Source: Proteobacteria bacterium SG_bin4 | Lineage (GTDB): Bacteria; Pseudomonadota; Gammaproteobacteria; Burkholderiales; Nitrosomonadaceae | Length of the DNA stretch: 57,559 bases | NCBI GenBank assembly: GCA_002083395.1 | Contig: LWDH01000052.1 | Location: 1 to 57,559 of the forward strand | Direction of reading: 5' to 3' | Shown here: piece after piece, positions 36,119-45,268 of the stretch | How the letters are laid out: each line of letters opens with the position of its first letter | How positions within the stretch are numbered: position 1 is the first letter of the stretch | Notes under the pieces: model-generated | The model's database searches: none | Seen by the model: only the letters and a program-made list of their open reading frames with translations | Told to the model about the DNA's origin: nothing | Translations under genes and position numbers: made by a program

Positions 36119-37845
36119 ACTTTATTCTGCAAGGCATCGGCGTATCGGAAGGCATAGCCATCGGGCATGCGCATTTAGCTGCGCCTGCTGCGCTCGAGGT
36201 CATTCATTACCTGGTTCCCAAGCAGCAAGTCGATAAAGAAATCGCCCGGCTCGATAGCGCATTTGCGGTAGTGCGCAAAGAGTTTGAAACCATGCAGAAG
36301 TCCGTGGCTGACGGGCATGCACGCGCTGAATTCAGTGCTTTTCTGGATTTGCATTTAATGATTCTGGATGATCCGACACTGTCAGAAGCCACGCGCAGCA
36401 TCATCGCACAAACATACTGCAATGCGGAGTGGGCTTTAACGCAGCAGATGCAAGTGTTACTGGCGCAATTTGAAGAAATCGAGGACGCTTACTTGCGCGA
36501 ACGCAAAGCCGACGTGATGCAAGTGGTTGAACGTGTGCTCAAAGCCATGCTGGGCCATCCCGGTTACTTGCCGGTCGCATCGAAATTGACCGGCGACAGC
36601 ATCCTGGTTGCGCATGACTTAAGCCCTGCCGACGTGATGCAGTATAAACAACATCAATTCACTGCGTTTCTCACCGATCTGGGCAGCCAAACCTCGCATA
36701 CCGCGATCGTCGCACGCAGTCTTAATATCCCGTCAATTGTCGCCTTGCATCACGCCCATCAGTTGATTGTAGAGAATGACTGTCTGATCGTCGATGGCAC
36801 GCAGGGCATCATCATCGTCAACCCCGATAAATGCGTGCTGGATGAATACCGATTGCGGCAAAGCCAGCTTGAGCTGGAAAAGAAAAAGCTGCAGCGTCTT
36901 AAAACCGTCGCAGCGGTAACATTGGATGGCACGCCGATCGATCTATTCGCCAATATCGAACTACCTGACGATATTGTTCAGGTCAAAGAAAGCGGTGCAA
37001 CCGGGATAGGATTATTCCGCAGCGAATTTTTATTTCTCAATCGCGACGATCTGCCGGGAGAAGATGAACAATTCGAAGCTTACCGGACGGTTGCCGCTAA
37101 AATGCAAAAACAGCCGGTAATCATCCGTACATTTGATCTCGGAGCGGATAAAAATCTGAAAGGCAGCGAACAAGTGGCAGCCAATCCGGCGTTGGGCTTA
37201 CGCGCAATCCGCTTAAGTCTGGCCGAACCGAAAATGTTTCATACGCAATTACGCGCGATTTTGCGCGCTTCAAAATATGGCGATGTGCGCATTCTGGTGC
37301 CCATGCTGTCGAATGTCACAGAAATTGATCAGACTGTGCATCACATCAATTATGCAAAACAAACACTAAGAGACGACAAGCTTCCGTTCGACGAGCATAT
37401 CAGGGTTGGCGGCATGATCGAAATTCCTGCGGCTGCGCTAAGCCTGGAAATTTTCATGCGCAAACTGGATTTCCTGTCGATCGGCACCAACGATCTCATT
37501 CAATATATGCTGGCAGTCGATCGCATCGACGATACCGTCGCACATCTTTATGATCCGCTCCATCCTGCTGTTTTATGGATGATTTCACATATTATTCAGA
37601 GCGCCAATCGCGCCAAAGTGCCGGTATCGATTTGCGGAGAAATGGCGGGTGATAAGCACTTCACCCGGCTGTTACTGGGATTCGGATTAAAGCAATTTTC
37701 CATGTATCCGGCACAGTTATTGAACGTCAAGAACCAGATTCTGAAAAGTCATTTACCCGATATCATCCCGTTAGCGCAAAAAATTTTGAAAGCCGATCAG
37801 CCTGAAAAAATGAACGCATTACTTGCCAAAATGAATGAGCATTAA
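36115..37845 (+). CDS. ptsI: PTS enzyme I (PEP-protein phosphotransferase)
   Basis: This 576-residue enzyme takes phosphate from PEP and gives it to HPr. The active His is in GSQTSHTAIVARSL (about 190), the PEP-binding domain has GLFRSEFLFLNRD, RTFDLGADKN and IGTNDLIQYMLAVDR, and the C-terminal acid/base Cys is in SICGEMAGD. No extra GAF domain is present, so it is EI rather than the nitrogen-PTS form. It ends the three-gene operon. Confidence 0.92.
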   Translation: MNFILQGIGVSEGIAIGHAHLAAPAALEVIHYLVPKQQVDKEIARLDSAFAVVRKEFETMQKSVADGHARAEFSAFLDLHLMILDDPTLSEATRSIIAQTYCNAEWALTQQMQVLLAQFEEIEDAYLRERKADVMQVVERVLKAMLGHPGYLPVASKLTGDSILVAHDLSPADVMQYKQHQFTAFLTDLGSQTSHTAIVARSLNIPSIVALHHAHQLIVENDCLIVDGTQGIIIVNPDKCVLDEYRLRQSQLELEKKKLQRLKTVAAVTLDGTPIDLFANIELPDDIVQVKESGATGIGLFRSEFLFLNRDDLPGEDEQFEAYRTVAAKMQKQPVIIRTFDLGADKNLKGSEQVAANPALGLRAIRLSLAEPKMFHTQLRAILRASKYGDVRILVPMLSNVTEIDQTVHHINYAKQTLRDDKLPFDEHIRVGGMIEIPAAALSLEIFMRKLDFLSIGTNDLIQYMLAVDRIDDTVAHLYDPLHPAVLWMISHIIQSANRAKVPVSICGEMAGDKHFTRLLLGFGLKQFSMYPAQLLNVKNQILKSHLPDIIPLAQKILKADQPEKMNALLAKMNEH

Positions 37846-37962
37846 ATGTTTCACAGGGTCGAATCAGAGTTTTCCTTAGTGAATGTCCTTTTTTTTGGCG
37901 ATATAATGACCCGTCTGTTATTCAGCCGTTACTTAGAAATTTCCCGGTAAGCAATAAGATAA

Positions 37963-39090
37963 ATGCAAGATTCAAAATCAGTCGGTGTCGTAACACCGCA
38001 GTATGTACAGGTCGACAAACCGCTGCTTCTGAAAAGCGGCGCATCGCTCGATAGCTACCATCTGGTTTACGAAACCTACGGACAACTCAATGCCGCGCGC
38101 TCTAACGCGGTATTGATCTGCCATGCGCTGTCCGGCAATCATCATGTAGCGGGCTATTACGCGGATAATGAGAAAAGCATCGGCTGGTGGGATAATCTGG
38201 TAGGTCCCGGCAAGCCGATTGATACCAATCGTTTTTTTGTGATCGGCGTGAACAATCCGGGCGGTTGTCACGGTTCGACCGGCCCGGCCAGCGTCGATCC
38301 GCGCACCGGCAAGCATTACGGCGCGAATTTCCCGATCGTCACAGTGGAAGATTGGGTCGAGGCGCAAGCGCAACTAGCCGAGCATTTGGGCATTGAGCAG
38401 TTTGCCGCAATCGTGGGCGGCAGCCTCGGCGGTATGCAGGCCATGCAATGGACGCTGGATTATCCGGACAAAGTACGCCATGCGTTGGTAATTGCGGCAG
38501 CACCCAAACTGACCGCACAGAACATCGCGTTTAACGATGTCGCCCGTCAAGCGATCATGACCGACCAGGAATTCTACGGCGGCAATTTTTATGCACACAA
38601 CACGCTGCCGCGACGCGGTTTGCGGCTGGCGCGCATGCTGGGACACATCACTTATTTGTCCGACGATTCCATGGCAGCGAAATTCGGCCGCAGTTTGCGC
38701 AAAGGCGAGCTGTCTTTTGGTTTTGATATCGAGTTTGAAATCGAATCGTATCTGCGCTATCAAGGTGACAAGTTTGCTGATATGTTCGATGCCAACAGCT
38801 ACTTGCTGATGACCAAGGCACTGGATTATTTTGATCCGGCGGCAGCGTACGACGGCGACTTGAGCGCCGCTTTCCGGGTGGCCAAGGCGAATTTTCTGGT
38901 AATCTCGTTCACTTCGGACTGGCGTTTCTCGCCCGAACGCTCGCGCGAGATTGTCAAAGCGCTATTGGATAATGAAATCAATGTGAGTTACGCGGAAATC
39001 ACCGCCAGTCACGGGCATGATTCGTTTTTGATGGAAACGCCTTGTTACCATCAGCTTGTTCGCGCCTATATGGACAATATTCCTATTTAA
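37963..39090 (+). CDS. metX: Homoserine O-acyltransferase MetX
   Basis: This 375-residue alpha/beta-hydrolase-fold enzyme has LICHALSGNHH, the nucleophile Ser in GGSLGGMQAMQW (about 146-157), and the catalytic Asp and His in FTSDW and ASHGHDSFLME. It acylates homoserine, the first step to methionine; members in this lineage may use succinyl- or acetyl-CoA, which I cannot decide by eye. metW follows after eight bases. The 117-base leader upstream holds no recognised riboswitch. Confidence 0.9.
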   Translation: MQDSKSVGVVTPQYVQVDKPLLLKSGASLDSYHLVYETYGQLNAARSNAVLICHALSGNHHVAGYYADNEKSIGWWDNLVGPGKPIDTNRFFVIGVNNPGGCHGSTGPASVDPRTGKHYGANFPIVTVEDWVEAQAQLAEHLGIEQFAAIVGGSLGGMQAMQWTLDYPDKVRHALVIAAAPKLTAQNIAFNDVARQAIMTDQEFYGGNFYAHNTLPRRGLRLARMLGHITYLSDDSMAAKFGRSLRKGELSFGFDIEFEIESYLRYQGDKFADMFDANSYLLMTKALDYFDPAAAYDGDLSAAFRVAKANFLVISFTSDWRFSPERSREIVKALLDNEINVSYAEITASHGHDSFLMETPCYHQLVRAYMDNIPI

Positions 39091-39098
39091 GCAATGTT

Positions 39099-39716
39099 AT
39101 GACTGAAACCACTCCTCCCTCGACTGCGGCATTACGCCCGGATTTTGCCGCGATTGCCGAATGGATCAAACCGGGATCGAAAATACTCGATCTGGGCTGT
39201 GGCGACGGCTCACTGTTACGCTATTTGCGCGATACCCGCAACGTTTTCGGCTACGGCGTGGAAATCGACGATAATAATTTGCTAAGCTGTTTCCGTAACG
39301 GCATCAATGTCATCCAGAATGACTTGGAAGCCGGGCTGTCGAGTTTCGCATCGGGTTCGTTCGATTATGTCATCCTGTCGCAAACCCTCCAGGCGATGCG
39401 TCATACCGAAGGTATCATTCAGGAAATGCTGCGTGTCGGCAAGGAAGGCATCGTGTCGTTTCCCAATTTCGGTTACTGGAAAAACCGCATGCAGGTGATC
39501 GCCGGTCATATGCCGGTATCGGAAACATTGCCGTATCGCTGGTACGATACTCCCAATATTCATCTTTGCACCTTGGGCGATTTCGAGGCGTTATGTCAGC
39601 AATGCGATGCGCGGATTCTGGAACGGAAAGTGATGAACAATCTGTACCGCCCAGTTAATTTTTTGCCGAACCTGCGCGGTATGCTGGCGTTCTACCGGTT
39701 CGAACGGCATAGTTGA
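39099..39716 (+). CDS. metW: MetW methyltransferase-like protein
   Basis: This 205-residue SAM-fold protein has motif I ILDLGCGDGSLLRYL (about 29-43) and the family-typical FPNFGYWKNRMQ and MPVSETLPYRWYDTPNIH. MetW is always paired with MetX in proteobacteria and is needed for full methionine synthesis; it likely associates with MetX, though the chemistry is unclear. The start at 39099 (MTETTPPS) is eight bases after the metX stop. The frame is open further up inside metX, but that is not the family N-terminus. Confidence 0.9.
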   Translation: MTETTPPSTAALRPDFAAIAEWIKPGSKILDLGCGDGSLLRYLRDTRNVFGYGVEIDDNNLLSCFRNGINVIQNDLEAGLSSFASGSFDYVILSQTLQAMRHTEGIIQEMLRVGKEGIVSFPNFGYWKNRMQVIAGHMPVSETLPYRWYDTPNIHLCTLGDFEALCQQCDARILERKVMNNLYRPVNFLPNLRGMLAFYRFERHS

Positions 39717-39749
39717 TCAGTGCTGTGCGCCTTAGAAAAACCAGCACCA

Positions 39750-40589
39750 TTACATACTGTTGAGTCCTGGATCGCTAAAACGCGCTTGCGACGATCCTAA
39801 ACTTTCCAATGCATTTATTTCCGCCGCGCTAAAACCTGCTTGCTGTCTGGCCTCATAATGAAATGGGCCAGCAATTTGTCCGCTGAAATGCTGCGATACC
39901 AACTGACAGAACGTTTGTTCGGCATCGAGTCCGCGTTGTTCGCACAAATACTTGAACCAGTGCGAACCGATCGCGACATGCCCTATCTCATCCCGCAAGA
40001 TGATCTCGAGGACAACTGTCGTTTTATCATCGCCCGCTTGCCGCAGGCGTTGGATCATCCCCGGCGTCACATCCAATCCCCTGGCCTCCAATACACGCGG
40101 CACCAGCGCCATGCGCACCAAGGGATCGGATGCCGTACGCACCGCCATATCCCACAAACCGTTGTGCGCCGGAAAATCGCCGTAATCGTGGCCAAGCCCG
40201 TTCAATCGCCGGCGTAACAATTGAAAATGATAAGCTTCTTCCACGGCGACCTTTATCCAATCGCTATAGAACGGCTCCGGCAAGTCACGAAAACGATACA
40301 CTGCATCCCACGCCAGATTGATCGCGTTGAATTCGATATGCGTGACTGCATGGATCAATGCAACCAGTCCTGCGCGGGTATTGAACCGGCGCTTCGGAAC
40401 CTCGCCAGGCATCACCAATTCCGGTCTAACCGGACGACCAGGTTGAGTAATGGGGTCCGGATTATTGGACGATCTTAATAACAACGCGCCTGCTTGCCAT
40501 GCTTCCGCGGTTTGCTGTGTCAGCCGCAATTTTTCCTCGACATCGCCAGTCATTAAACAGCGTTTCGCGGAATCGAACAAAGTACTCAT
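39750..40589 (-). CDS. DUF455 ferritin-like protein
   Basis: This 279-residue protein has a four-helix ferritin-like fold with paired carboxylates and His: HIEFNAINLAWDA, EEAYHFQLL, EARGLDV and LRDEIGHVAIGSHWF, which fit a di-iron site. DUF455 proteins are common in proteobacteria; relatives of the ferritin-like fold act on tRNA (MiaE) or store metal, but no role is fixed. It is convergent with metW with 33 bases between. Confidence 0.8.
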   Translation of the reverse strand: MSTLFDSAKRCLMTGDVEEKLRLTQQTAEAWQAGALLLRSSNNPDPITQPGRPVRPELVMPGEVPKRRFNTRAGLVALIHAVTHIEFNAINLAWDAVYRFRDLPEPFYSDWIKVAVEEAYHFQLLRRRLNGLGHDYGDFPAHNGLWDMAVRTASDPLVRMALVPRVLEARGLDVTPGMIQRLRQAGDDKTTVVLEIILRDEIGHVAIGSHWFKYLCEQRGLDAEQTFCQLVSQHFSGQIAGPFHYEARQQAGFSAAEINALESLGSSQARFSDPGLNSM

Positions 40590-40642
40590 AGCGCAATAAC
40601 AAGGTGGCTAGCTACGCAAAAAAAGGGCAGCTATCAGGGAAT

Positions 40643-40669
40643 TAGTACAAATTTAGCATAAATGTACTA
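40643..40669 (+). promoter_or_regulatory. Putative operator: TAGTAC-N15-GTACTA
   Basis: TAGTACAAAT at 40643-40652 and an inverted GTACTA at 40664-40669 form a 6-bp dyad with a 15-base spacer, 158-164 bases before the second PEP-CTERM gene. It matches the element at 27573-27610 in sequence and distance. Confidence 0.5.
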
Positions 40670-40806
40670 CCAAATCAGTAACATCAGACTATAGGTTTTA
40701 ATTAAGCGAGTAGATAGAATCGAGCCAGCATTTTGGTTTCCTATTTTCCAATACTGCCTAACTATTTAGCAAACATTTGATTTCTTATTATTTTAGAGTG
40801 ATGAAA

Positions 40807-41508
40807 ATGAAACAATCAAAAACAATCATAACAACTGCGCTTGTACTCGCAGGCTTATTCGCTGCTTCACAAACGCAAGCAGCGGTGGTTACATTCAATT
40901 TCTCCAGCAGCAATGCATGGACAACCAGCGATTTGGTATTCACTTCCGGATCCGACTCAGTCACCGTTGGCGGTTTCCGAGGCGGAAATAATACTACCGT
41001 TTCAAGCACCCGGTCATTCATCGGTGCCAATTCTGCAGGATTGGTCGTATGTTCTGGCGGCGGTTCGAATTCCGGTGGCTCGGCGACTGGTTGCTCCGGA
41101 GACGAACATACCATCGACAGCAATGGCTCGGATGAAGATGTGAAATTTACTTTCTCGCAAGAAGTGACATTACTGTCGGCGACTTTTAAATATTGGGACG
41201 GCAAAGGAACCAGTACCAGCAACATGGACGATTTTTCCTTGTTCGTGGGTACCACACCGAGATTCACCGATCAAACCATCGTAACCGGCGCCAGCAATGG
41301 AACGGCGACGTTCGACTTTACTTCCGTAGGCGGTGATTTGACCGATTCCGTTTTTTATATCGGTGCTCGCGGCAGCGAAGATAACTTCAAACTGTACAGC
41401 CTGACCGTGGAAATTCCGGCAGTACCGGAACCATCGACCTATTTGCTGATGTTATCAGGCTTGGGTTTGCTCGGCTGGAAATTCGGACGCAAAAGCTTGC
41501 AAGCATAA
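40807..41508 (+). CDS. Small PEP-CTERM exported protein
   Basis: This 233-residue protein has a signal peptide (MKQSKTIITTALVLAG, cleavage near TQAA), a beta-rich body with Ser/Gly-rich loops, two Cys about 15 residues apart (VVCSGG, TGCSGD), and a C-terminal VPEPSTYLLML tail, hydrophobic helix and GRKS end for exosortase sorting. The ATG at 40807 has GAG eight bases upstream; an ATG at 40801 is too close to it. It has no sequence kinship I can see with the other PEP-CTERM protein beyond the tail. Confidence 0.8.
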   Translation: MKQSKTIITTALVLAGLFAASQTQAAVVTFNFSSSNAWTTSDLVFTSGSDSVTVGGFRGGNNTTVSSTRSFIGANSAGLVVCSGGGSNSGGSATGCSGDEHTIDSNGSDEDVKFTFSQEVTLLSATFKYWDGKGTSTSNMDDFSLFVGTTPRFTDQTIVTGASNGTATFDFTSVGGDLTDSVFYIGARGSEDNFKLYSLTVEIPAVPEPSTYLLMLSGLGLLGWKFGRKSLQA

Positions 41509-41540
41509 GTTAGCAATTAGTTAAGTAAAAAGCTCAAAGG

Positions 41541-41576
41541 AAAACGCGAAGGTGAATTCACCTTCGCGTTTTTATT
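41541..41576 (+). terminator. Palindromic intrinsic terminator
   Basis: AAAACGCGAAGGTGAA at 41541-41556 is mirrored exactly by TTCACCTTCGCGTTTT at 41557-41572, followed by more T. It ends the PEP-CTERM transcript. Confidence 0.9.
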
Positions 41577-41640
41577 TTGACTTTGGACATGCAGCGATAA
41601 TCTGCTAGTCTGTCATCTTTCCAATCACACACCTGCCACC

Positions 41641-42063
41641 ATGCACAACATTCCTCACGATCCGGCGCTGCATGTCTGCTTGCCGGAAGGACAACCGGTT
41701 TTACGCACGGTGCCAATGCCAGCAGATACCAACTACGCAGGTGATATTTTCGGTGGCTGGATCATGTCGCAAGTCGATATCGCCGGCAGCATCCCGGCGA
41801 TCCGCCGCGCCCGTGGACGAGTGGCAACCGTTGCGGTCAATTCGTTTGTATTCAAGCAGCCGGTGTTCGTCGGCGACCTTGTCAGCTTTTACGCCAGTAT
41901 CGTCAGAATCGGCCGCACCTCGATCACCGTCGACGTCGCCGTCTACGCCCAGCGCGGCGTGCGCGAAGGCGGCGAGGAAATCTGCATCAAAGTCACCGAA
42001 GCGGTATTAACTTACGTCGCCATCGACAACAACCGCAAGCCAAGGGTGGTGCCAGAGGAGTAA
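41641..42063 (+). CDS. Acyl-CoA thioesterase, YciA-like hotdog protein
   Basis: This 140-residue protein has the hotdog-fold segment TNYAGDIFGGWIMSQVD (about 25-41), with the catalytic-region Asp, and FKQPVFVGDLVSFYA. It hydrolyses acyl-CoA to the free acid and CoA, with broad chain-length use in YciA. It is a single gene between the terminator at 41576 and the AT-rich gene at 42085. Confidence 0.85.
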   Translation: MHNIPHDPALHVCLPEGQPVLRTVPMPADTNYAGDIFGGWIMSQVDIAGSIPAIRRARGRVATVAVNSFVFKQPVFVGDLVSFYASIVRIGRTSITVDVAVYAQRGVREGGEEICIKVTEAVLTYVAIDNNRKPRVVPEE

Positions 42064-42084
42064 TAGAAATCTTTACGATGAGTA

Positions 42085-42963
42085 CTAATCATCTTGATAA
42101 TTTCTAAAAATTTGTAAAGTGCCTTCGATACGAACGAGAGCTTTTGTTAATTCGATAATTACTGTTGCTTCTTTTAATGTAATTTCTGGAAGCGCTGTAC
42201 TCCCATGCCCAGCAAGCGGCTCCGTATTTCTCCGTATATATATTGACTGAATGTAATTTAAAATTTCTTGAGGAATCATTGATTCCTTACGATACCTTTC
42301 AAAAAAACTTCCTAAGGACTTAGATTGGACTGTATCAATAGCTGTAATACTTTTAGCCATCGTTTCAAAAATAGATGCACTAGCATGAAGAACACCGGAA
42401 GGATCTTCATTTTCAAATGCATTTATCATTCTATCCATGAGTAAACTTATATTAGGATGAAGATCGACAGTTTTTTCTTGGTATTTTGAAGAGTTTATTA
42501 AGGGCAAAAAAGGTTGAGCTTCAGATGGTTCAAAATATCGCAAATATTGTTCTAGCGCTTCTCTAACATTTTTTAACGCAGTAGGAAGTTGTTTGATACT
42601 CAATTGTTTTGCAACTTCTCCAGCATTACTATCGCTAACATTCAGTAATTGAGCTTTATTTGATATTTGTTTAGTAACTCCCAGCATAGCTTCAATACCA
42701 GCAAGCAATCCGAGAAACATTAATAATTCGCTTGCAGAAACTTGCCTAGGTGACATGATAACGGTTGATTCAAATAGCAGTTTTTTTCCAAGTTTAGTTG
42801 CTAAATATTCCCACTTAAATTCGCTTGAGTAATATTCAGAGTTTTCTATATGATTATTTAGCTTAAAAGCTGTAACTTCGCTCATAAAATAATTCTCCGG
42901 AATAAATTCCCGTAAGTCCATTAAAGTTGAGGCCCGAAGCTGGTTTACTATCCACCAATCCAT
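42085..42963 (-). CDS. Abi-like protein with C-terminal HEPN-type region
   Basis: This protein of 266-292 residues is clearly more AT-rich than both neighbours, which suggests recent transfer. Its C-terminal 110 residues (ASIFETMAKSI, SLGSFFERYR, IYIRRNTEPLAGHGS) resemble the Abi_C/HEPN-like end of abortive-infection proteins, where an Arg and a His a few residues apart form an RNase-type site (RRN......H). The N-terminal half is unrecognised and has one hydrophobic stretch near 80-95. A start at 42885 (MSEVTAF) has a better GGAG site than 42963. I infer a defence gene; it could also be a plain hypothetical. Confidence 0.5.
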   Translation of the reverse strand: MDWWIVNQLRASTLMDLREFIPENYFMSEVTAFKLNNHIENSEYYSSEFKWEYLATKLGKKLLFESTVIMSPRQVSASELLMFLGLLAGIEAMLGVTKQISNKAQLLNVSDSNAGEVAKQLSIKQLPTALKNVREALEQYLRYFEPSEAQPFLPLINSSKYQEKTVDLHPNISLLMDRMINAFENEDPSGVLHASASIFETMAKSITAIDTVQSKSLGSFFERYRKESMIPQEILNYIQSIYIRRNTEPLAGHGSTALPEITLKEATVIIELTKALVRIEGTLQIFRNYQDD

Positions 42964-42993
42964 GTTTTTCAGTTCCCTGAAATTAACTAACTT

Positions 42994-43677
42994 TTATTCA
43001 TTTGTTTCAAAAACAATGATTGGTATACGGTTGCGTTGCAACAACCAAGCAATCGGCAATTTAGAATCAGAATTCTCATTCAACCAATCCAACAACCGCC
43101 GCTTCTTTTCCCCCGTCACCACCAGCACAATCCGTTCGCTGTTTGCCAGCATTTCCAGTGAAAGACTCACACGCAACGAAGGCGCAATCGGGGGGGCGAC
43201 GGCGACGCAGTGATGCGCTGACAACGAATCCGGGTTCATGCCGGGGAACAGCGAGGCGATGTGGCCGTCTTCACCTAAACCTAGCACGGTCAGGCTGACC
43301 GGTAACGGCAGGCAGTCGAGTCGTTGATGAATCGTTTCGATGGCGTCGAATGGGGTGTCATGCTGGGTTTTCAACCCGACGAAGCGGGTGTGTTGCGGAA
43401 GATGTTGCATCAGGCATTGTTTTACCAGCCGTTCGTTCGATTGCTCTTCATCAACATCAACCCAACGCTCATCCGACAACGTGACGGTGATCCGGTCCCA
43501 CGGCAGTGGGCGTTTGGCAAGCTCTGGCAGGTAATGGCGCGGGGTGCTGCCACCGGGAACGACGAGCGTGACTTGCGGTTTGCGACTTAGGGTGTCGAGC
43601 AGCGCGGTTGCGGCGAAATCGGCAAAAGCCTGGCTGAGCGATTCGATATCGGGATAAACCTGGCGCTGCAGCGGCAT
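42994..43677 (-). CDS. pgl: 6-phosphogluconolactonase
   Basis: This 227-residue protein of the glucosamine-6-phosphate isomerase/PGL fold shows TLVVPGGSTPRHYLPEL, SDERWV, GLGEDGHIASLFPG (with the catalytic-region His) and VTGEKKR. The usual role is to open 6-phosphogluconolactone in the pentose phosphate route, but zwf and gnd are absent and it ends a nucleotide-sugar operon. A related sugar lactone or amino-sugar role is possible. The start at 43677 follows the HAD stop by seven bases. Confidence 0.8.
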   Translation of the reverse strand: MPLQRQVYPDIESLSQAFADFAATALLDTLSRKPQVTLVVPGGSTPRHYLPELAKRPLPWDRITVTLSDERWVDVDEEQSNERLVKQCLMQHLPQHTRFVGLKTQHDTPFDAIETIHQRLDCLPLPVSLTVLGLGEDGHIASLFPGMNPDSLSAHHCVAVAPPIAPSLRVSLSLEMLANSERIVLVVTGEKKRRLLDWLNENSDSKLPIAWLLQRNRIPIIVFETNE

Positions 43678-43684
43678 GTGAGAG

Positions 43685-44326
43685 TTATTGCACCAGACCG
43701 CGCAGATCCGGCACGGTTTCGATATGCGCCGGGAATGGATTGGGATCACCGGGAAAGACCCGCCCCAGGAATGCGGTGTTGTTGGCTTGCGCGCCTTCCA
43801 GATCGGCCATCGCGTCGCCGATCATCAGTACCGACTCGGGCTTCAAGCTGTGCGCCAACAGGATTTCCGCGATAATGGTTTTTTTCAACGCCGGAGCGCC
43901 GCGCACATCGGTGAAATAAGGCGCGAGGCCGCGGCGTTCGACGATGACTTTGAGCTCGATTTCCGGCGTGCCGGAAGCGACAAACAACGGAATTCTGCCG
44001 GATTGCTGACGGATCAATTCGACCGCGCCGGGCACCGGCTCGGCGGCGATCACCGCTTCGACGACCAATTCGGAAAAACGGATATCCAGTTGTTGCTCTT
44101 CCGCTTCGGTCAATGGCGGCTGGTGCAGGAAATGTTCCTGGAAGTGGCGGAACTTGCGATAACGCGACATGCCGCCGTTTTGCGTATGGAATTGCACTAC
44201 TTGCGCGACGATTTCCTCGCCGTACGCGCGATACAGTTCCGCGAACGCCTGTGTTTTGATTTTTCCCGATTCGACGACGACGCCGTCGAAATCGAAGATG
44301 ATGGCTTGCCAGTCGAAGTGTTTCAT
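43685..44326 (-). CDS. HAD phosphatase (phosphoglycolate phosphatase-like)
   Basis: This 213-residue HAD hydrolase has motif I IFDFDGVVVES (about 10-20), a helical cap, motif II VASGTPE, a Lys in LKKTI and motif III MIGDAMADLEGA. In this operon it may remove phosphate from a ulosonic-acid phosphate before CMP activation, as KdsC does for Kdo; that is inferred from context. Four bases separate it from the epimerase gene. Confidence 0.75.
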   Translation of the reverse strand: MKHFDWQAIIFDFDGVVVESGKIKTQAFAELYRAYGEEIVAQVVQFHTQNGGMSRYRKFRHFQEHFLHQPPLTEAEEQQLDIRFSELVVEAVIAAEPVPGAVELIRQQSGRIPLFVASGTPEIELKVIVERRGLAPYFTDVRGAPALKKTIIAEILLAHSLKPESVLMIGDAMADLEGAQANNTAFLGRVFPGDPNPFPAHIETVPDLRGLVQ

Positions 44327-44329
44327 GCG

Positions 44330-45268
44330 TTATGCGCGGTTATCCGGGGTTGCCGGCGTGGTATCATCGCTGCCGTTACCGACATGCAGATCCTGATGGA
44401 TTTCGCGCAGGCAATCGAGCAAGCCTTGCCCGAGATCGACGTGTTCGTTCAACACCAGCTTGCGGCCGATGCGCGGCTGAAACGCATACGGTGTGATTTT
44501 GTAATGATGCACGGTGTTGGCTTCGTCAAAATGTAATTCCACCGGCCACGGCATCATTTCAGAAATCATCGTCATCACATCACGGATGCGCAGTTTCTCT
44601 TGACCGGTCAGTATCAGGTGGCGATTGGCGAATTCCGGTGCCAGCACTTGTACGCTCATGCGCGCGGCGTCTTCGACGTGGATATATTCGCGCATCGCTT
44701 CGCCACTGCCTTTATAAGTAATCGAATGGTGTTCCACCGCTTCGCGCAACATGCGGTAAATACCGTTGCGGCGGTCGGAACGGCGTCCGTACAGCGAACC
44801 GTAACGCAGGATGTTGTATTCCAGGCCGTAGCGATCGAAATAAGTTTCGGTAAAACGTTCCGCCGCTTGTTTGCTGGCGCGGTAAAACGAGCCGGATTCG
44901 GAATAAACATACACCGTGCTGGCAAACACAAACCGCCGGGCGCCGGCGACGCGGGCAGCTTCGAGCGCGTGCATGTTGCCAAGCACGTTGATGGTCGCGG
45001 TCGGGATCGGCTTGTCGTGCGCTTCGTCGATGTCGGCAATCGCGGCAAAGTTATACACGATCGAAGTTCCTTTGGCGGCTTCGACAACTTGCTCGAGATT
45101 CATGATGTCGCCGACGATCATTTCCTGGTTGCCTTTCAGAAACGGCGACGCCACCCGGTCGAACAACCGCACCTGATAACCGGCTGCGGTCAAGGCATCG
45201 GCGACATGACTGCCGAGAAAACCGCTGGCACCAAACACAATTACTTTTTCATTGGAGATTGCTGTCAT
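44330..45268 (-). CDS. NAD-dependent nucleotide-sugar epimerase/dehydratase
   Basis: This 312-residue extended SDR has VFGASGFLGSHVADAL (NAD-binding), a Ser-Thr strand FASTVYVYSE, the catalytic YRASK (about 130-134) and YGSLYGRRSDRRNG. Such enzymes epimerise or dehydrate NDP- or CMP-sugars. It overlaps the dehydrogenase stop as ATGA. Together with the aldolase and cytidylyltransferase it likely builds one unusual surface sugar. Confidence 0.75.
   Translation of the reverse strand: MTAISNEKVIVFGASGFLGSHVADALTAAGYQVRLFDRVASPFLKGNQEMIVGDIMNLEQVVEAAKGTSIVYNFAAIADIDEAHDKPIPTATINVLGNMHALEAARVAGARRFVFASTVYVYSESGSFYRASKQAAERFTETYFDRYGLEYNILRYGSLYGRRSDRRNGIYRMLREAVEHHSITYKGSGEAMREYIHVEDAARMSVQVLAPEFANRHLILTGQEKLRIRDVMTMISEMMPWPVELHFDEANTVHHYKITPYAFQPRIGRKLVLNEHVDLGQGLLDCLREIHQDLHVGNGSDDTTPATPDNRA

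Noticed and set aside
37846..37962. Possible SAM-sensing riboswitch before metX
   Set aside because: The 117-base leader shows no recognisable SAM, SAH or other riboswitch core by eye.
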